Below, piece after piece: positions 61,231 to 64,000 of a stretch of 64,000 nucleotides of DNA. The stretch's first letter is position 1; each line of letters opens with the position of its first letter. A program made the position numbers and the translations under genes. Location: contig CAMYFZ010000002.1 in NCBI GenBank assembly GCA_947255165.1, positions 5,132 through 69,131 on the forward strand, written 5' to 3'. The DNA is from an uncultured Varibaculum sp. GTDB lineage: Bacteria; Actinomycetota; Actinomycetes; Actinomycetales; Actinomycetaceae. The notes beneath the pieces are model-generated. The model was given only the letters and a program-made list of their open reading frames with translations. It was not told the DNA's origin and did not search any database.

Positions 61231-62117
61231 CTTCTCGCAAATCTTCTTTTTCGCGGCGGTCCAAAGCCACCGAAGTATCAAAAAATACTCGGGTGCGTAG
61301 CGGTCGTCGGCAGGGAAACGGTAGCAGTGAAACAGCGGTGTCCCGGCCGCGGTCCCGGCAGGTAACTTTAGCTTCCAAAGATCGGGCAGTGGTCTCTAGC
61401 GGGCTGGCGCAGCGACGCGAAGAAGTCGCGCAGATCAATCGGCGTAAGAAACTGCGACGCGGCGGTATCGGAGCGCTAATCGTAATAGTCGTGGCGGCTT
61501 TGGGATATCTGTTTTGGTTTTCTCCAGTGTTTTCCTACGATCCGGGAAAAACGCGAGTAGTGGGTGCCAGTGCGCAAGTTCCCGCGAAGCAGATAAAAGA
61601 TGAACTCTCGGCCTATGCGGGTAAACCCTTGCTGCGGGTGCCCACCAGTCGGGTTTCCTCCACGCTAAAAAAAGAAAATCCGTGGATTAAACAGATACAG
61701 GTTAAACGGGAGTTTCCCCGGGGAATCGCGGTGCATTTAACGCTGCGAAATCCGGTGGCTAAAACCGCGCAGGGAGCCCTGATCGATCTAGAGGGACAAG
61801 TATTTCCCGCCAAGGGCTTCGAAGTATCAAAATTGGTGACAGCAGCCAATTCTTGTCGGGGTAGCCAGACTCGCGACTGCTGGCAGTCAGTAGCCAGCGT
61901 GCTGGAATCCTTGCCGCCGGAGATTAAACAGAAAATAACGCAGGCTCAGGCGATGAGGATAGAAAGCGTGGAGCTGCAATTGAATTCGGGAGCCAAAGTT
62001 ATCTGGGGTGCCAGTCGCGATAATCAAAAGAAAGCACAGGTATTGGCGGTGCTATTGCAACGCGAAGGCAGTGTCTATAACGTCACTGATTATGCTCATC
62101 CCACGATAATTGGGTAG
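61227..62117 (+). CDS. ftsQ: Cell division protein FtsQ
   Basis: This 296-aa bitopic division protein starts at a GTG overlapping the murC stop. About 85 residues of basic, Ser/Arg-rich cytoplasmic tail are followed by one helix (GGIGALIVIVVAALGYLFWF), a POTRA-type domain (RVVGASAQVPAKQIKDEL, then LLRVPTSRVSSTLKKENPW) and the FtsQ region KREFPRGIAVHLTLRNP. It links FtsL/FtsB to the divisome. In most actinobacteria ftsZ follows; here the cluster ends and leuS comes next. Confidence 0.93.
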   Translation: MTSRKSSFSRRSKATEVSKNTRVRSGRRQGNGSSETAVSRPRSRQVTLASKDRAVVSSGLAQRREEVAQINRRKKLRRGGIGALIVIVVAALGYLFWFSPVFSYDPGKTRVVGASAQVPAKQIKDELSAYAGKPLLRVPTSRVSSTLKKENPWIKQIQVKREFPRGIAVHLTLRNPVAKTAQGALIDLEGQVFPAKGFEVSKLVTAANSCRGSQTRDCWQSVASVLESLPPEIKQKITQAQAMRIESVELQLNSGAKVIWGASRDNQKKAQVLAVLLQREGSVYNVTDYAHPTIIG

Positions 62118-62259
62118 GGACACAACTGCAGGGGCAGTAAATATGCTCACCAGCGGTAAATAAGTTTTTTGCCGCGGGTTTCATAGCGCCCCCACAAAAA
62201 TCAGGCGGAGTCCATTATGGGGTAGGCTTTGAGGGAGTAACGAAGGGAGAAAACAGTCC

Positions 62260-64000
62260 ATGAGCAACAGCGCCAGCGATATACCGGCATATCGATACAC
62301 TGCCCAGATGGCAGGAAAAATCGAGGAAAAATGGCAAAAATACTGGTCAGATCAAGGGACCTTTAATGCTGATAACCCGGTGGGTTCCCTAGCTGGCCCC
62401 CTGGCGGAAAAAGAATCATTCTTCGTGATGGATATGTTCCCTTACCCATCCGGTAAAGGGCTGCACGTGGGACACCCCCTCGGTTATATATCTACTGACG
62501 TAACTGGACGTTTTCAACGGATGCAAGGAAAGAACGTCCTTTACACCATGGGGTATGACGCTTTTGGTTTGCCCGCGGAACAGTATGCGGTAACTACCGG
62601 GCAGCATCCGCGCAAGACTACCCGGGAAAATATCGCCACTATGCATCGCCAGTTGGCGCGCATTGGTCTTTCCCATGATCAGCGGCGTTCTTTCGCTACT
62701 ATTGATCAGGATTATTACCGCTGGACACAGTGGATTTTCTTGCAGATTTTCAACTCTTGGTACGATCCGGAGGCAAAGCGCCCAGATGGAGGGCGGGGAG
62801 CGGCTCGTCCTATTAAAGAGCTAATCGAAAAGTTTGCCAGCGGGGAAAAAGCCCTTCCCGAGGGGGCGAAGTGGAGCGAGCTTAACGCTAAGCAGCGTGA
62901 GGATATCCTCGAAGATTATCGCTTAGCATATTTGTCTTATGCCCCGGTTAACTGGTGTCCGGGATTGGGGACGGTTCTAGCTGACGAGGAAGTAACCTCC
63001 GAAGGGCGTTCCGAACGCGGAAACTTCCCCGTATTCCGCTCTCACTTGCGTCAATGGATGATGCGGATTACCGCCTATGGTGACCGCCTAATCCAGGATC
63101 TAGCCACTTTGGATTGGCCGGAAAAAGTACGCACTATGCAGGAAAACTGGATTGGACGCTCCCATGGAGCCACGGTCTCTTTCCAAACCGAAGGAGACAG
63201 CCTGCGGGTTTACACTACCCGCCCCGATACTCTATTTGGCGCCACCTTTATGGTGGTGGCCCCGGAACATCCATTACTTTCCGGACTGGGGCAAAGCGAA
63301 CTTCCCCAGGGAGCCGCCCAGATTCCTGCGCAGTGGCCGACCGGTACCCGGCAGGCCTGGACCGGAGGATATGAAAATCCGCAGCAGGCAGTGCGCGCTT
63401 ACCAAAAGCAAGCGGCAGCGCGCAGCGAGCTTGAACGCGGGGAAGATGCCCGGGAAAAAACCGGCGTATTTACCGGCCTATTTGCTACTAACCCGGTTAA
63501 TAATCGCCCGATTCCTATTTTTACCGCTGACTACGTGATGATGGGCTACGGTACCGGCGCGATTATGGCGGTTCCCGCCCATGACCAGCGTGACTGGGAT
63601 TTCGCCAAGAAATTCGATCTGGACATTATCTATACGATTACTCCCGCGCCGGATGCGGATAAAGATGCCGCTTGGATTGGGGACGGGGTTATCCAGAACT
63701 CGGCTAATGACCAGATTTCGCTTAACGGTCTAGGTAAAGCCGAGGCCATTAAGAAGATAACTTCCTGGCTCGAAGCTGCGGGACTAGGGGAAGCTACCAC
63801 TACTTACCGCCTGCGCGATTGGTTATTCTCCCGGCAACGCTACTGGGGGGAACCGTTCCCGGTGGTTTATGACGAGGAGGGAGTAGTGCACGCCCTCCCC
63901 GAATCGATGTTGCCTTTGGATTTACCAGAGGTAGATAACTTCTCGCCGCGCACTTTTGCCCCCGATGATGCTGACTCTTCACCCGAGGCGCCACTGGGTC
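62260..64000 (+). CDS. leuS: Leucyl-tRNA synthetase (3' partial)
   Basis: This class I synthetase charges tRNA-Leu; 580 codons are visible and the gene runs off the window. The start ATG at 62260 follows AAGGGAGAA. It shows [18 protein letters not shown] with the HIGH-type motif [37 protein letters not shown] and the editing-domain entry [17 protein letters not shown]. The long insertion rich in Lys/Glu around residues 165-215 fits the bacterial form. The 142-base gap before it shows no T-box or leader motif that I can recognise. Confidence 0.97.
   Translation, partial: MSNSASDIPAYRYTAQMAGKIEEKWQKYWSDQGTFNADNPVGSLAGPLAEKESFFVMDMFPYPSGKGLHVGHPLGYISTDVTGRFQRMQGKNVLYTMGYDAFGLPAEQYAVTTGQHPRKTTRENIATMHRQLARIGLSHDQRRSFATIDQDYYRWTQWIFLQIFNSWYDPEAKRPDGGRGAARPIKELIEKFASGEKALPEGAKWSELNAKQREDILEDYRLAYLSYAPVNWCPGLGTVLADEEVTSEGRSERGNFPVFRSHLRQWMMRITAYGDRLIQDLATLDWPEKVRTMQENWIGRSHGATVSFQTEGDSLRVYTTRPDTLFGATFMVVAPEHPLLSGLGQSELPQGAAQIPAQWPTGTRQAWTGGYENPQQAVRAYQKQAAARSELERGEDAREKTGVFTGLFATNPVNNRPIPIFTADYVMMGYGTGAIMAVPAHDQRDWDFAKKFDLDIIYTITPAPDADKDAAWIGDGVIQNSANDQISLNGLGKAEAIKKITSWLEAAGLGEATTTYRLRDWLFSRQRYWGEPFPVVYDEEGVVHALPESMLPLDLPEVDNFSPRTFAPDDADSSPEAPLG

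Noticed and set aside
62118..62259. T-box leader before leuS
   Set aside because: No AGGGTGG-type T-box sequence or specifier-loop structure could be made out; only a weak GCGG/CCGC pairing is present.
1..64000. CRISPR array, prophage, or toxin-antitoxin module
   Set aside because: No regularly spaced repeats, phage structural genes, Cas proteins or paired small toxin/antitoxin genes were found anywhere in the window.

Overview
The window looks like chromosome of a high-to-moderate G+C actinobacterium of the Actinomycetaceae type (Varibaculum or Mobiluncus would fit). The indicators are actinobacterial LexA with TCGAAC/GTTCGA-type boxes, a HelR/HelD-type ATPase, a PAC2-family protein, a DUF3040 membrane protein, and an mraZ-ftsQ division cluster with actinobacterial gene order. 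The genus is an inference from family content; I could not run a comparison.

Layout. 1-7.7 kb: a membrane-bound uptake-type [NiFe] hydrogenase operon. It holds the small subunit (5' end outside the window, Tat motif visible), the large subunit, a cytochrome b subunit with an unexpected N-terminal domain resembling the nucleotide-binding domain of P-type ATPases, a maturation protease, hypA on the opposite strand, a HupK-like degenerate large subunit, hypC and two small unrecognised membrane proteins. 7.7-8.1 kb: a terminator and a set of palindromic repeats. 8.1-10.5 kb: an RsmC-like methyltransferase and a DUF885 protein. 10.7-22.1 kb: nutrient uptake, with two OppA-type lipoproteins, a LysP-like permease, OppB, OppC, a fused OppDF ATPase, and a complete polar amino-acid ABC transporter. 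22.1-28.7 kb: a surface-anchored protein, an aminopeptidase P, a PHP phosphoesterase, a MurE ligase away from its usual cluster, and an OsmC protein.

28.8-39.9 kb: a foreign block, all on the minus strand, placed exactly at the 3' end of the initiator tRNA gene. Its proteins resemble those of gut Firmicutes. It encodes two exporter-fold ABC half-transporters of the YbtPQ/IrtAB type, three divergent proteins of the L-2-amino-thiazoline-4-carboxylate hydrolase family, two methyltransferases, a ketopantoate-reductase-like enzyme, a GNAT acetyltransferase and several alpha/beta hydrolases. Many of these genes overlap by ATGA. There is no integrase, and several genes are damaged: one internal amber codon, one probable homopolymer frameshift at a start, one hydrolase remnant and one gene cut at the tRNA junction. 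I read it as an undescribed small-molecule (possibly thiazoline metallophore) import and processing locus that is starting to decay in its new host.

40-48.9 kb: lexA with three SOS-like boxes shared with a divergent small membrane protein gene (a probable SOS division inhibitor), nrdR, serA, a HelR-like ATPase, a PAC2 protein, DNA polymerase IV and a DUF3040 protein. 49-62 kb: the division and cell-wall cluster mraZ-rsmH-ftsL-ftsI-murF-mraY-murD-ftsW-murG-murC-ftsQ, with MraZ repeats upstream. It lacks murE, and ftsZ does not follow. 62.3 kb to the end: the start of leuS.
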